Shown piece by piece: positions 17,201 through 28,792 of a DNA stretch of 64,000 nt. Each line of letters begins with the position of its first letter. Position 1 is the first letter of the stretch. The notes under the pieces were generated by a model. The model was not told where the DNA came from. It ran no database searches and worked only from the letters and a program-made list of their open reading frames with translations. The stretch comes from Mycolicibacterium wolinskyi (GTDB taxonomy: Bacteria; Actinomycetota; Actinomycetes; Mycobacteriales; Mycobacteriaceae), in assembly GCF_002101965.1 (NCBI RefSeq), contig NZ_LQQA01000030.1:124001-188000 (forward strand). Direction: 5' to 3'. A program made the position numbers and the translations under genes.

Positions 17201-17756
17201 GAACCGCGACGGCGAGGTCATGGTCGACGCCGACGGCAAGGCGACGCTGTTCGACGGCCGGTCCGGCGAACCGTTCCCGTACCCGGTGACGGTCGGCTAC
17301 ATGTACATCCTCAAGCTGCACCACCTCGTGGACGACAAGATCCACGCGCGGTCCACCGGCCCGTACTCGATGATCACCCAGCAGCCGCTGGGCGGTAAGG
17401 CGCAGTTCGGTGGCCAGCGGTTCGGTGAGATGGAATGTTGGGCCATGCAGGCCTACGGCGCCGCCTACACCCTGCAGGAGCTGCTGACCATCAAGTCCGA
17501 CGACACCGTCGGCCGCGTCAAGGTGTACGAGGCGATCGTCAAGGGCGAGAACATCCCCGAACCCGGTATCCCGGAGTCGTTCAAGGTGTTGCTCAAGGAG
17601 CTGCAGTCGCTGTGCCTCAACGTCGAGGTGCTGTCCAGCGACGGTGCCGCGATCGAGATGCGTGACGGTGACGACGAGGACCTGGAGCGCGCTGCCGCGA
17701 ACCTGGGAATCAACCTGTCGCGCAACGAGTCCGCGTCTGTCGAAGACCTCGCCTGA
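14247..17756 (+). CDS. rpoB: RNA polymerase beta subunit
   Basis: A 1169-residue beta subunit of the DNA-dependent RNA polymerase core, full length. The rifampicin pocket [27 protein letters not shown] spans residues 423-449 in two stretches, with D432, H442 and S447 all wild type, so rifampicin susceptibility at this target is expected. Downstream landmarks include [20 protein letters not shown] and the C-terminal [14 protein letters not shown] clamp motif. GTG 14247 follows CATGAG and gives the accepted mycobacterial N-terminus ([11 protein letters not shown]). There is no intein. rpoC follows after 35 bp in the same operon. The numbering matches M. smegmatis. Confidence 0.99.
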   Translation: [1169 protein letters not shown]

Positions 17757-17791
17757 TTGTTTTCTAGTCCCGAAAGGGGAAAGGGAGTTAC

Positions 17792-21745
<3,954 letters not shown>

Positions 21746-21756
21746 GTCAGTCACGG

Positions 21757-21790
21757 AAAAGCCCCCGCTTCGGCGGGGGCTTTTTCGTTT
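21757..21790 (+). terminator. Rho-independent terminator after rpoC
   Basis: AAAAGCCCCCGC (21757-21768), a TTCG tetraloop (21769-21772) and GCGGGGGCTTTTT from 21773 make a classical terminator with a UUCG-capped stem and T-run. Confidence 0.93.
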
Positions 21791-21804
21791 CGGCGTCGTC
21801 TCGG

Positions 21805-21868
21805 CCCGCCATTGTCACGCTGGAGTGGCTGTCGACGCCGATGGTCACTCTGGCGTGACAGTGGCGGG
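21805..21868 (+). repeat. 25-bp imperfect inverted repeat after rpoC
   Basis: Arms at 21805-21829 and 21844-21868 pair over 25 positions around a 14-nt loop. Twenty-one are Watson-Crick; the other four are all G:U or U:G pairs if the plus strand is transcribed. The second arm ends exactly where the converging gene's stop codon begins (21869). Confidence 0.75.
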
Positions 21869-22492
21869 TCAGGGCGTGGCGAGCGCCGGGAGTCCGGGGC
21901 CGTCGAGTTCGCCGAGCGCCACGCGCCGACCTGAGATCGCCAACAACAATGCCAGCGCGGTGCCGCTCACCTCAGGCCCGTCGCCGATGGCCAAATCGGT
22001 ATCGGTCGCGGTAATCCGCACGCGGGTGAGAAGTTCCTTCGCTCCGCCGAAAGATCTTGAGGTGCGGGCCTGTTGGCGCAGCGACCTGGTGACGGCTTCG
22101 GGGGCATACGCGCGCGTGATGCCGAGCGGGCGACGGATGTCTTCGCCGTGCACCACTTCCTCGACGAGGCGCGTGTCGAGGGGCGCCGGGGGAGTCGACG
22201 TCCGTGCCGCGGCGCGACGCAGCCGCTCCAGCGTTTCGTGCGGCGACGCGCCGCGGGCACGTGCGACGCCACGCGCGTTCTGCCGGTCGAAGTCGAAGCC
22301 GGCCCGCGCCATGTCGAGCAGGAAACCCACACGCGTGGTCATCGCCACGTCGACCAGATGCGCGACGACGTCGTGCACACCCCACCCGTCGCACAGCGAC
22401 GCCGCCTGCCACGCGCTGTCCTCCAGCCGCCCGAGGTCGGCGATCAGCGCCGCGCGTTCGGCATGCACCATCGGCCACACGTCGTTGTTCAC
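21869..22492 (-). CDS. Maleylpyruvate isomerase/mycothiol-dependent DinB-like protein
   Basis: A 207-residue protein of the TIGR03083 (mycothiol-dependent maleylpyruvate isomerase, MDMPI) group. Typical features are WPMVHAERAALIADLGRL near the N-terminus, LCDGWGVHDVVAHLVDVA with a metal-binding histidine, VEEVVHGEDIRRPLG with another histidine, and the C-terminal DGPEVSGTALALLLAISGR, the SCP2-like tail. Such proteins form a four-helix bundle binding a divalent metal and are suspected to use mycothiol. The exact substrate is unknown. GTG 22492 is the likely start. It is divergent from endonuclease IV. It corresponds in position to Rv0669c-Rv0670 spacing but is not the ceramidase of that slot. 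Confidence 0.8.
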   Translation of the reverse strand: MNNDVWPMVHAERAALIADLGRLEDSAWQAASLCDGWGVHDVVAHLVDVAMTTRVGFLLDMARAGFDFDRQNARGVARARGASPHETLERLRRAAARTSTPPAPLDTRLVEEVVHGEDIRRPLGITRAYAPEAVTRSLRQQARTSRSFGGAKELLTRVRITATDTDLAIGDGPEVSGTALALLLAISGRRVALGELDGPGLPALATP

Positions 22493-22573
22493 ACTTCATA
22501 CGACCGACCGGGCAGACGAAAGTCATCGCAAAGCGCCCGCTGACGTGTCGCACCGTCTCACTAGACTGGCCGC

Positions 22574-23326
22574 GTGCTCATTGGTTCGCATGTAGACAAC
22601 ACCGACCCGCTGGCCGCAGCCGCCGCTGACGGCGCCGACGTCGTGCAGTTCTTTCTCGGCAACCCGCAGAGCTGGAAGAAGCCCAAGCCTCGTGAAGACG
22701 CCGAGGTGCTCAAGGCTTCGTCCGTGCCGCTGTATGTGCACGCGCCGTACCTGATCAATGTCGCGTCGGCCAACAACCGCGTCCGGATCCCGTCCCGCAA
22801 GATCCTGCAGGACACATGCGACGCTGCCGCCGAGATCAACGCCACCGCGGTCATCGTGCACGGCGGTCACGCCGACGACAACGACATGGAGGCCGGATTC
22901 GTCCGCTGGGTGAAGGCGCTCGACGCGCTCAACACCGACGTGCCGGTTTATCTGGAGAACACCGCGGGCGGCGATCATGCGATGGCCCGGCACTTCGACA
23001 CGATCGCCCGGTTGTGGGATCACATCGGCGACAAGGGAATCGGCTTCTGCCTGGACACGTGCCACGCGTGGGCGGCGGGTGAGGCGTTGATCGACGCCGT
23101 CGAACGCATCAAGGCCATCACGGGCCGCATCGACCTCGTGCACTGCAACGATTCGCGGGACGCGGCGGGTTCGGGTGCGGACCGGCACGCCAATTTCGGC
23201 GCCGGGCAGATCGATCCGCAGTTGCTCGCGGCGGTGGTCAAGGCCGCCGACGCGCCGGTGATCTGCGAGACCGCCGAGGAAGGCCGCAAGGACGACATCG
23301 CGTTCCTCCGGGAGCACGCGAGCTGA
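22574..23326 (+). CDS. nfo: Endonuclease IV (AP endonuclease)
   Basis: A 250-residue zinc-dependent TIM-barrel enzyme that cuts abasic sites in base excision repair. Visible metal-ligand motifs are GSHVDN, LYVHAPYLIN, VIVHGGHADD, YLENTAGGD, FCLDTCHAWAAG, LVHCNDSRDAAGSGADRHANFGAG-type text (D, H) and ICETAEE. The length is slightly short for the family (about 280). GTG 22574 follows TAGACT (22562-22567) by 6 nt, suggesting a leaderless mRNA. It corresponds to Rv0670 (end). Confidence 0.95.
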   Translation: MLIGSHVDNTDPLAAAAADGADVVQFFLGNPQSWKKPKPREDAEVLKASSVPLYVHAPYLINVASANNRVRIPSRKILQDTCDAAAEINATAVIVHGGHADDNDMEAGFVRWVKALDALNTDVPVYLENTAGGDHAMARHFDTIARLWDHIGDKGIGFCLDTCHAWAAGEALIDAVERIKAITGRIDLVHCNDSRDAAGSGADRHANFGAGQIDPQLLAAVVKAADAPVICETAEEGRKDDIAFLREHAS

Positions 23327-23389
23327 GTTTCGCAACCCGGAACACCGGCCGAACGACGGGTGACACGTAGGTGAACTAGGCTCAAGTGT

Positions 23390-24583
23390 GTGTCCACGAT
23401 TGACGAGAAGCCGTCAATCGCCCCGTCGGAGGCCGAACCCTCCGTAGACGACAACGACCGGCGAACGCGCAGGCTTCGCATCCTGCGTTATACCGCGATC
23501 GCCGTTTGGGCTTCTGTTGTCGTATATCGCACGATCACCGATGGTTTCGCCTTCAACCGAGAGCTGTTGCTGCTCTACATCAGCACCGGCCTGCTGGCGG
23601 CGAGCATCGGTCAGGGCAGACGCATGCTCTACGTCATCCGGGACTGGCTGCCGTTCGCCTTGGTACTGGTCGCCTACGACCTGAGCAGGGGTGCGGCGAC
23701 GCTGATCGGCCGGCCCACGTTGTGGCAGTGGCAGGTCGACGCGGATCGCTGGTTGTTCTTCGGAACGGTGCCGACGGTCTGGTTGCAGGAACGCCTCAAG
23801 CTGCCGCATCCGCCGTGGTGGGAAGTGGTGATCAGCACCGTCTACATGTCGTTCTTCATCCTGCCGTACGTGGTGGCGGGGGTGCTGTGGCTGCGCGACC
23901 GCGACGAGTGGAAGCGATTCGTGCGGCTGTTCGTCGGTTTGTCGTTCGCGGCCCTGGCGATCTACGCACTGTTGCCTGCCGCCCCGCCGTGGGCGGCCGC
24001 CCGCTGCACCTCGGCCGACGTCGACGGCGGGCCATCGGGACCGCGGTGCATGTTCCGTTCGGCGCGCGAGGTTTCCGACGGTGGACTGCTCGGGGCCATG
24101 CAGAGCAGTCAGGACGGCGCCAACGACTGGATCGAACGAATCGTCGCCCGCGGCTGGGGCAAGCTGAACCTGCACTCGGCGACCGCGCTGATCGATCAGG
24201 GGCAGGCGAGCGTCAACCTGGTGGCCGCCATACCGTCGCTGCACGCGGGCCTCACCGCAGCGGTCGCCGCGTTCCTGTGGCACCGCGTGCACCGCAAGTG
24301 GCGGCCGTTGCTTGTGGCTTATCCGCTCATCATGGCGTTCACGCTCGTCTACACCGCCGAGCATTACGTCATCGACATCCTGCTGGGCTGGGCCTTGGCG
24401 GCCGTGGTGGTGTTCGCGCTGAACCGGTTCGACGCGCGGCGCCGGTCACGCGCCGGTCAGGTAGACCTTGCGGAGAGTCTCGGTGACGGTCCAGACGGTG
24501 CTGGTGCCGGCCTTCAGGCGGACGAGGCTGCCGGGGCCGAGCTGCATGGCCGGGCTGCCGTCGGCGAACTCGACCGAGCCTGA
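23390..24583 (+). CDS. PAP2-superfamily membrane enzyme
   Basis: A 397-residue polytopic membrane protein (about six helices, starting near residue 27). It carries PAP2-type motifs: IPSLHAGLTAAVAAF (the S-x-H core) and YTAEHYVIDILLGW (H and D of the third motif). This pattern resembles inositol-phosphorylceramide-synthase-like PAP2 proteins that transfer phospho-headgroups to lipids. GTG 23390 follows TAGGCT by 7 nt. The last 46 residues are read from DNA that also encodes the cupin on the other strand (138-bp overlap) and look unstructured. The substrate is unknown. Confidence 0.82.
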   Translation: MSTIDEKPSIAPSEAEPSVDDNDRRTRRLRILRYTAIAVWASVVVYRTITDGFAFNRELLLLYISTGLLAASIGQGRRMLYVIRDWLPFALVLVAYDLSRGAATLIGRPTLWQWQVDADRWLFFGTVPTVWLQERLKLPHPPWWEVVISTVYMSFFILPYVVAGVLWLRDRDEWKRFVRLFVGLSFAALAIYALLPAAPPWAAARCTSADVDGGPSGPRCMFRSAREVSDGGLLGAMQSSQDGANDWIERIVARGWGKLNLHSATALIDQGQASVNLVAAIPSLHAGLTAAVAAFLWHRVHRKWRPLLVAYPLIMAFTLVYTAEHYVIDILLGWALAAVVVFALNRFDARRRSRAGQVDLAESLGDGPDGAGAGLQADEAAGAELHGRAAVGELDRA

Positions 24584-24787
24584 TCCGGACAGCACGACGA
24601 ACACCTCGTCGGCTTCCACGTCGGTCATCACCCCCGGCGTCATCTCCCACACGCCGATCTCCAGGCCGCCGAACTCGTCGAGCGCCACCGCGCCTGTTTG
24701 CGGCGCGCCGCTGACCGATTGATCGGCACGCACCGGCTCGAGAATCAGGTCGAGATCGGCGGCCGGCACGAGGGTGTTCGGATTCAT
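24446..24787 (-). CDS. Small cupin-domain protein
   Basis: A 113-residue single-domain cupin of the DUF861/EutQ-like type. The beta-barrel motifs are seen in GVWEMTPGVMTDVEADEVFVVLSG, EFADGSPAMQLGPGSLVRLKAG and STVWTVTETLRKVYL. One metal-binding position (usually H in GxxxxH) is replaced here by D/E residues, as in DUF861. The function may be sugar or ureidoglycolate-like binding but is not established. ATG 24787 is preferred; an in-frame ATG at 24814 lies 27 bp upstream. The gene overlaps the 3' end of the PAP2 gene. Confidence 0.8.
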   Translation of the reverse strand: MNPNTLVPAADLDLILEPVRADQSVSGAPQTGAVALDEFGGLEIGVWEMTPGVMTDVEADEVFVVLSGSGSVEFADGSPAMQLGPGSLVRLKAGTSTVWTVTETLRKVYLTGA

Positions 24788-24905
24788 CGGATCAGTATGC
24801 GGACGGCGCGACATCCGGCCGAAACGAGTAGTCGACTACTCGCGCTGACGACGGTCGGCGAAACTTACGCTTCCGTCTATCAGCCTGGCCAGGTGAGGAG
24901 GCAAC

Positions 24906-26078
24906 GTGACCATCACGGAGGCGCCACCGGAGTCACCGTCCCGCATGCCCGCCATCGATGCCGTCAGACCCGTCGGAGGTCCGGTGTGGGTGGCCTGGCG
25001 CGAAGGAACCCTGACGCGGGCCTATGAACTCGAGACGTTGGTCGACTACCTTGCCATGGGCAATGCGCGGGACGTCGGAGGCTCGCTCTCGAGGGCGATC
25101 AAGAGTCACCTGGACGCGGCTCGCGACGCGGCGGGCGGTAAGCGGCCCGAACTCGGCAAGCGAATCCGGTTGTCCCGCAACGGCCCACTGCTCGAACGTG
25201 CGATGAGCAACCTCGACGCAGCCGAGGCGCAGCTGCTCAATCTCGCCCCGCCCTCCTATCTGGCCGGGCAGCTCCCGTCACTGCTGAGGCATGTGCAACG
25301 TCATCTCCGGTCGAGCGATCCGGGCCGCCAGGCGATGGAGCGGCTCGCCAAGACCCTCATCACGACCGACCGCGGGTCCATAGCGCCGGTGGTCGAGCAG
25401 GAGCGGGACACCATCGTCTCCACCGTCCGGGCGGCGAGCTCGGAGGCGTTACGGGAGAACGTGCGACTGCGCAGCTTCCGCAACATCGTGGTCAGCACGA
25501 CGCTGGTGTTGACGGTTCTGGTCATCGCGCTCGCGATCATCGGCTACAACGACCCGAAGTTGATCCCGCTGTGCTTCGCGCCGGAGGACGCCAACGAGGT
25601 GACGGTCGTGTGCCCGACCGCGGAGTCAGTGCCGTTCGCACCGGTTCGGGCTGGTGTGGATCCGCCCGACGAAGGAGCGATCGAGACGGGTGCCAAGGTC
25701 GCCGAGACCGCCGGCAAGTGGGATCTGACGGTCGTCGCACTCGTCGGGCTGGTCGCGGCGGCGATCGCGTCGGCCGCCACGCTCAGCCACGTCAAGGGCT
25801 CGTCGGAGCGCTATGGCATCCCGGTCGCATTGGCTGCGCTCAAGCTTCCGACCGGGGCGCTGACCGCCGTGCTGGGGATCCTGTTGATGCGCGGCCAGTT
25901 CGTTCCGGGGTTGAACGCCCTGGATACGCCCGCTCAGATCCTCGCGTGGGCGTTGGTGTTCGGGTATGCGCAGCAGATCTTCACGAGGCTCATCGACCAA
26001 CAGGGTCAGACCGTGCTGAACAGCGTGCGCTCCACCGAGGACAGCCCGGCACCCGACCACAAACGTGCGCGGAGCTGA
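24906..26078 (+). CDS. Uncharacterised membrane protein
   Basis: I do not recognise a family for this 390-residue protein. The N-terminal 190 residues are soluble and helical (for example LLRHVQRHLRSSDPGRQAMERL), and a membrane helix follows at about 197-217 (VVSTTLVLTVLVIALAIIGY). A Cys-containing extracellular-like loop (IPLCFAPEDANEVTVVCPTAES) comes next, and three more membrane segments fall between about 270 and 355. The two cysteines could form a disulfide outside the membrane. GTG 24906 has a strong GAGGAGG site. It stands alone between the cupin and the acyl-CoA dehydrogenase. Confidence 0.8.
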   Translation: MTITEAPPESPSRMPAIDAVRPVGGPVWVAWREGTLTRAYELETLVDYLAMGNARDVGGSLSRAIKSHLDAARDAAGGKRPELGKRIRLSRNGPLLERAMSNLDAAEAQLLNLAPPSYLAGQLPSLLRHVQRHLRSSDPGRQAMERLAKTLITTDRGSIAPVVEQERDTIVSTVRAASSEALRENVRLRSFRNIVVSTTLVLTVLVIALAIIGYNDPKLIPLCFAPEDANEVTVVCPTAESVPFAPVRAGVDPPDEGAIETGAKVAETAGKWDLTVVALVGLVAAAIASAATLSHVKGSSERYGIPVALAALKLPTGALTAVLGILLMRGQFVPGLNALDTPAQILAWALVFGYAQQIFTRLIDQQGQTVLNSVRSTEDSPAPDHKRARS

Positions 26079-26135
26079 CTTAAGGCGTTCATTACAACTA
26101 TTGTGCGGTTGTCGAAAAACTGTAACACTGGGCGC

Positions 26136-27764
26136 ATGGCTGATACGCATGTCGTCACCAATCAGGTACCGACACTTGAGGACTACAACCCGGCCACCTC
26201 GCCCGTGCTCACCGAGGCCCTCATCCGCGAGGGCGGCGAGTGGGGCCTCGATGAGGTGAACGCGCTCGGTGCGCTGTCGGGCAGCAGGCAGGCCCAGCGC
26301 TGGGGCGAGCTTGCCGACCGGAACCAGCCCGTCCTGCACACGCACGACCGCTATGGCCACCGCGTCGACGAGGTCGAGTATGACCCCGCCTATCACGAGC
26401 TGATGAACGTCGCGATCGGCCACGGACTGCACGCCGCACCGTGGGCTGACGATCGCGCCGGATCCCACGTCGTGCGCGCGGCGAAGACGTCGGTGTGGAC
26501 GGTCGAACCCGGCCATGTCTGCCCGATCTCGATGACCTACGCGGTCGTCCCCGCGCTGCGGTTCAACCCCGAGCTGTCGGCGATCTATGAGCCGTTGCTG
26601 ACCAGTCGCGTCTACGATCCCGAACTCAAGCTCGCGACGACGAAACCCGGCATCACCGCGGGCATGTCGATGACCGAGAAGCAGGGCGGTTCCGACGTGC
26701 GGGCCGGCACCACGCAGGCCACGCCGAATGCCGACGGCAGCTACTCGCTCACCGGGCACAAGTGGTTCACGTCCGCCCCGATGTGTGACATCTTCCTCGT
26801 GCTCGCGCAGGCGCCGGGTGGTCTGAGCTGTTTCTTCCTGCCGCGGATCCTGCCCGACGGCAGCCGCAACCGCATGTTCCTGCAACGCCTCAAGGACAAG
26901 CTCGGCAACCACGCCAACGCGTCGAGCGAAGTCGAATACGACGGTGCCACAGCATGGTTGGTCGGTGAAGAGGGGCGCGGCGTGCCCACCATCATCGAGA
27001 TGGTCAACCTGACGCGGCTCGATTGCACGCTGGGCAGTGCCACGAGTATGCGCAGCGGCCTGAGCCGTGCCGTGCACCACGCCCAGCACCGGAAAGCGTT
27101 CGGCGCCTATCTGATCGACCAGCCGCTCATGCGCAACGTGCTGGCCGACCTCGCGGTCGAAGCCGAGGCCGCCACGATGCTCGCGATGCGCATGGCCGGT
27201 GCCACAGACAAGGCGGTCCGCGGCGATGAGCGCGAGACGCTGCTGCGCCGGATCGGTCTGGCCGCCGGCAAGTACTGGGTGTGCAAGCGCGCGACGCCGC
27301 ACGCCGCGGAAGCCATGGAATGCCTGGGCGGCAACGGTTATGTCGAGGACTCCGGTATGCCGCGGCTGTACCGCGAAGCGCCGCTCATGGGCATCTGGGA
27401 GGGCTCCGGAAACGTGAGCGCGCTGGACACCCTGCGCGCCATGGTGACCCGGCCCGAATGCGTCGATGTGTTGTTCGACGAGCTGGCCAAGACCGGCGGC
27501 CACGATCCCCGGCTGGACGCACATGTCGCCACGCTGCAGTCCGACCTGGGTGATCTGGAAACCATCCAGTACCGCGCCCGCAAGGTCGCCGAGGACATTT
27601 CGCTCGCACTTCAGGGTTCGCTGCTGGTGCGCCATGGACACCCGGCGGTCGCCGAGGCGTTCCTGGCCAGCCGGCTCGGCGGCCAGTGGGGTGGCGCGTT
27701 CGGAACCTTGCCCACCGGGCTGGATCTCGCGCCGATCATCGAGCGTGCGTTGGTGAAGGGATGA
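26136..27764 (+). CDS. fadE8: AidB-like acyl-CoA dehydrogenase (FadE8 type)
   Basis: A 542-residue flavoprotein of the acyl-CoA dehydrogenase superfamily, AidB branch. The N-terminal lid GEWGLDEVNALGALSGSRQA and YDPAYHELMNVAIGHGLH matches E. coli AidB. FAD/substrate motifs are MTEKQGGSDVRAG, GHKWFTSAP, LRRIGLAAGKYW and AMECLGGNGYVEDSGMPRLYREAPLMGIWEGSGNV. AidB is linked to the alkylation response, binds DNA and has weak isovaleryl-CoA dehydrogenase activity; here the role may be lipid catabolism or stress. ATG 26136 is preceded by TTGTGC (26101) and TAACAC (26123), suggesting a leaderless start. It corresponds to Rv0672. The crotonase gene follows. Confidence 0.9.
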   Translation: MADTHVVTNQVPTLEDYNPATSPVLTEALIREGGEWGLDEVNALGALSGSRQAQRWGELADRNQPVLHTHDRYGHRVDEVEYDPAYHELMNVAIGHGLHAAPWADDRAGSHVVRAAKTSVWTVEPGHVCPISMTYAVVPALRFNPELSAIYEPLLTSRVYDPELKLATTKPGITAGMSMTEKQGGSDVRAGTTQATPNADGSYSLTGHKWFTSAPMCDIFLVLAQAPGGLSCFFLPRILPDGSRNRMFLQRLKDKLGNHANASSEVEYDGATAWLVGEEGRGVPTIIEMVNLTRLDCTLGSATSMRSGLSRAVHHAQHRKAFGAYLIDQPLMRNVLADLAVEAEAATMLAMRMAGATDKAVRGDERETLLRRIGLAAGKYWVCKRATPHAAEAMECLGGNGYVEDSGMPRLYREAPLMGIWEGSGNVSALDTLRAMVTRPECVDVLFDELAKTGGHDPRLDAHVATLQSDLGDLETIQYRARKVAEDISLALQGSLLVRHGHPAVAEAFLASRLGGQWGGAFGTLPTGLDLAPIIERALVKG

Positions 27765-27790
27765 CCAGTCTCGCCGAACAGACACGTAGG

Positions 27791-27835
27791 TACCCGAAAA
27801 TGCCCGTTTCAGGGGGCTTTCACGTCTGCTCGCGC
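27791..27835 (+). repeat. Dispersed 45-nt intergenic element, copy A
   Basis: This element, beginning TACCCGAAA and ending CGTCTGCTCGCGC, aligns without gaps to 44686-44730 at about 32 of 45 positions. It lies just upstream of echA4 and may overlap its promoter or leader. Confidence 0.5.
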
Positions 27836-27852
27836 TGGGGAAGGGGCCGCGC

Positions 27853-28791
27853 ATGACACACGCGATCAGACCGGTGGACTTCGACAACCTCAAAACCATG
27901 ACGTATGAGGTGACCGACCGCGTCGCCCGCATCACGTTCAACCGGCCCGACAAGGGCAATGCGATCGTCGCCGACACGCCGTTGGAGCTTTCGGCGCTCG
28001 TCGAACGCGCGGACCTGGACCCCAACGTGCATGTCATCCTGGTCTCCGGTCGGGGCGAAGGCTTTTGTGCCGGTTTCGATCTCGGCGCATACGCGGAGGG
28101 GTCGTCGTCAGCCGGCGGGGGAAATCCGTATCAGGACACCGTCCTGTCGGGCAAGACCCAGGCGATCAACCACCTTCCGGATCAGCCGTGGGATCCGATG
28201 ATCGACTACCAGATGATGAGCCGGTTCGTGCGCGGCTTTTCCAGCCTGATGCACGCCGACAAGCCGACCGTGGTCAAGATCCACGGGTACTGCGTGGCGG
28301 GCGGCACCGACATCGCGTTGCACGCGGACCAGGTGATCGCGGCCGCCGACGCCAAGATCGGCTACCCGCCGATGCGGGTGTGGGGCGTGCCCGCCGCCGG
28401 ATTGTGGGCACACCGGCTCGGGGATCAGCGCGCGAAAAGGCTTCTGTTCACCGGAGATTGCATCACCGGCGCACAGGCGGCCGAATGGGGGCTGGCCGTC
28501 GAGGCACCGGAGCCGGAAGACCTCGACGAACGCACCGAACGCCTCGTCGCCCGTATCGCGGCGATGCCGGTCAACCAGCTCATCATGGCCAAACTGGCAT
28601 GCAATTCGGCATTGTTGCAACAGGGTGTGGCGACCAGTCAGATGGTCAGCACGGTGTTCGACGGCATCGCGCGGCACACCCCCGAAGGGCACGCGTTCGT
28701 CGCCGACGCCCGCGAACACGGTTTCCGAGAGGCGGTGCGTCACCGCGACGAGCCGCTGGGTGATTACGGACGTAAGGCATCCGGGGTGTGA
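27853..28791 (+). CDS. echA4: Crotonase-fold protein (EchA4 type)
   Basis: A 312-residue enoyl-CoA hydratase/isomerase-superfamily protein. The fold signature is present: RITFNRPDKGNAIVADTP, VSGRGEGFCAGFDLGAYAEG (oxyanion loop) and HGYCVAGGTDIALHADQVIAA. The first catalytic glutamate of hydratases is D here (GGTDIAL), and the segment around the second (YPPMRVWGVPAAGLWAHRLG) lacks it. It is therefore likely a different crotonase reaction or a degraded hydratase. Start ATG 27853 follows GGGGAAGGGG. It forms an operon with the PaaX-type gene and echA5. It corresponds to Rv0673. Confidence 0.88.
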   Translation: MTHAIRPVDFDNLKTMTYEVTDRVARITFNRPDKGNAIVADTPLELSALVERADLDPNVHVILVSGRGEGFCAGFDLGAYAEGSSSAGGGNPYQDTVLSGKTQAINHLPDQPWDPMIDYQMMSRFVRGFSSLMHADKPTVVKIHGYCVAGGTDIALHADQVIAAADAKIGYPPMRVWGVPAAGLWAHRLGDQRAKRLLFTGDCITGAQAAEWGLAVEAPEPEDLDERTERLVARIAAMPVNQLIMAKLACNSALLQQGVATSQMVSTVFDGIARHTPEGHAFVADAREHGFREAVRHRDEPLGDYGRKASGV

Positions 28792-28792
28792 G

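Noticed and set aside
14337..17345. A 1002-codon open frame antisense to rpoB
   Set aside because: It mirrors rpoB codon structure in high-GC DNA, has no ribosome site and no recognisable domain; it is a shadow of the real gene.
25626..28037. An 803-codon leftward frame across fadE8 and echA4
   Set aside because: It crosses three genes on the other strand and lacks any domain.
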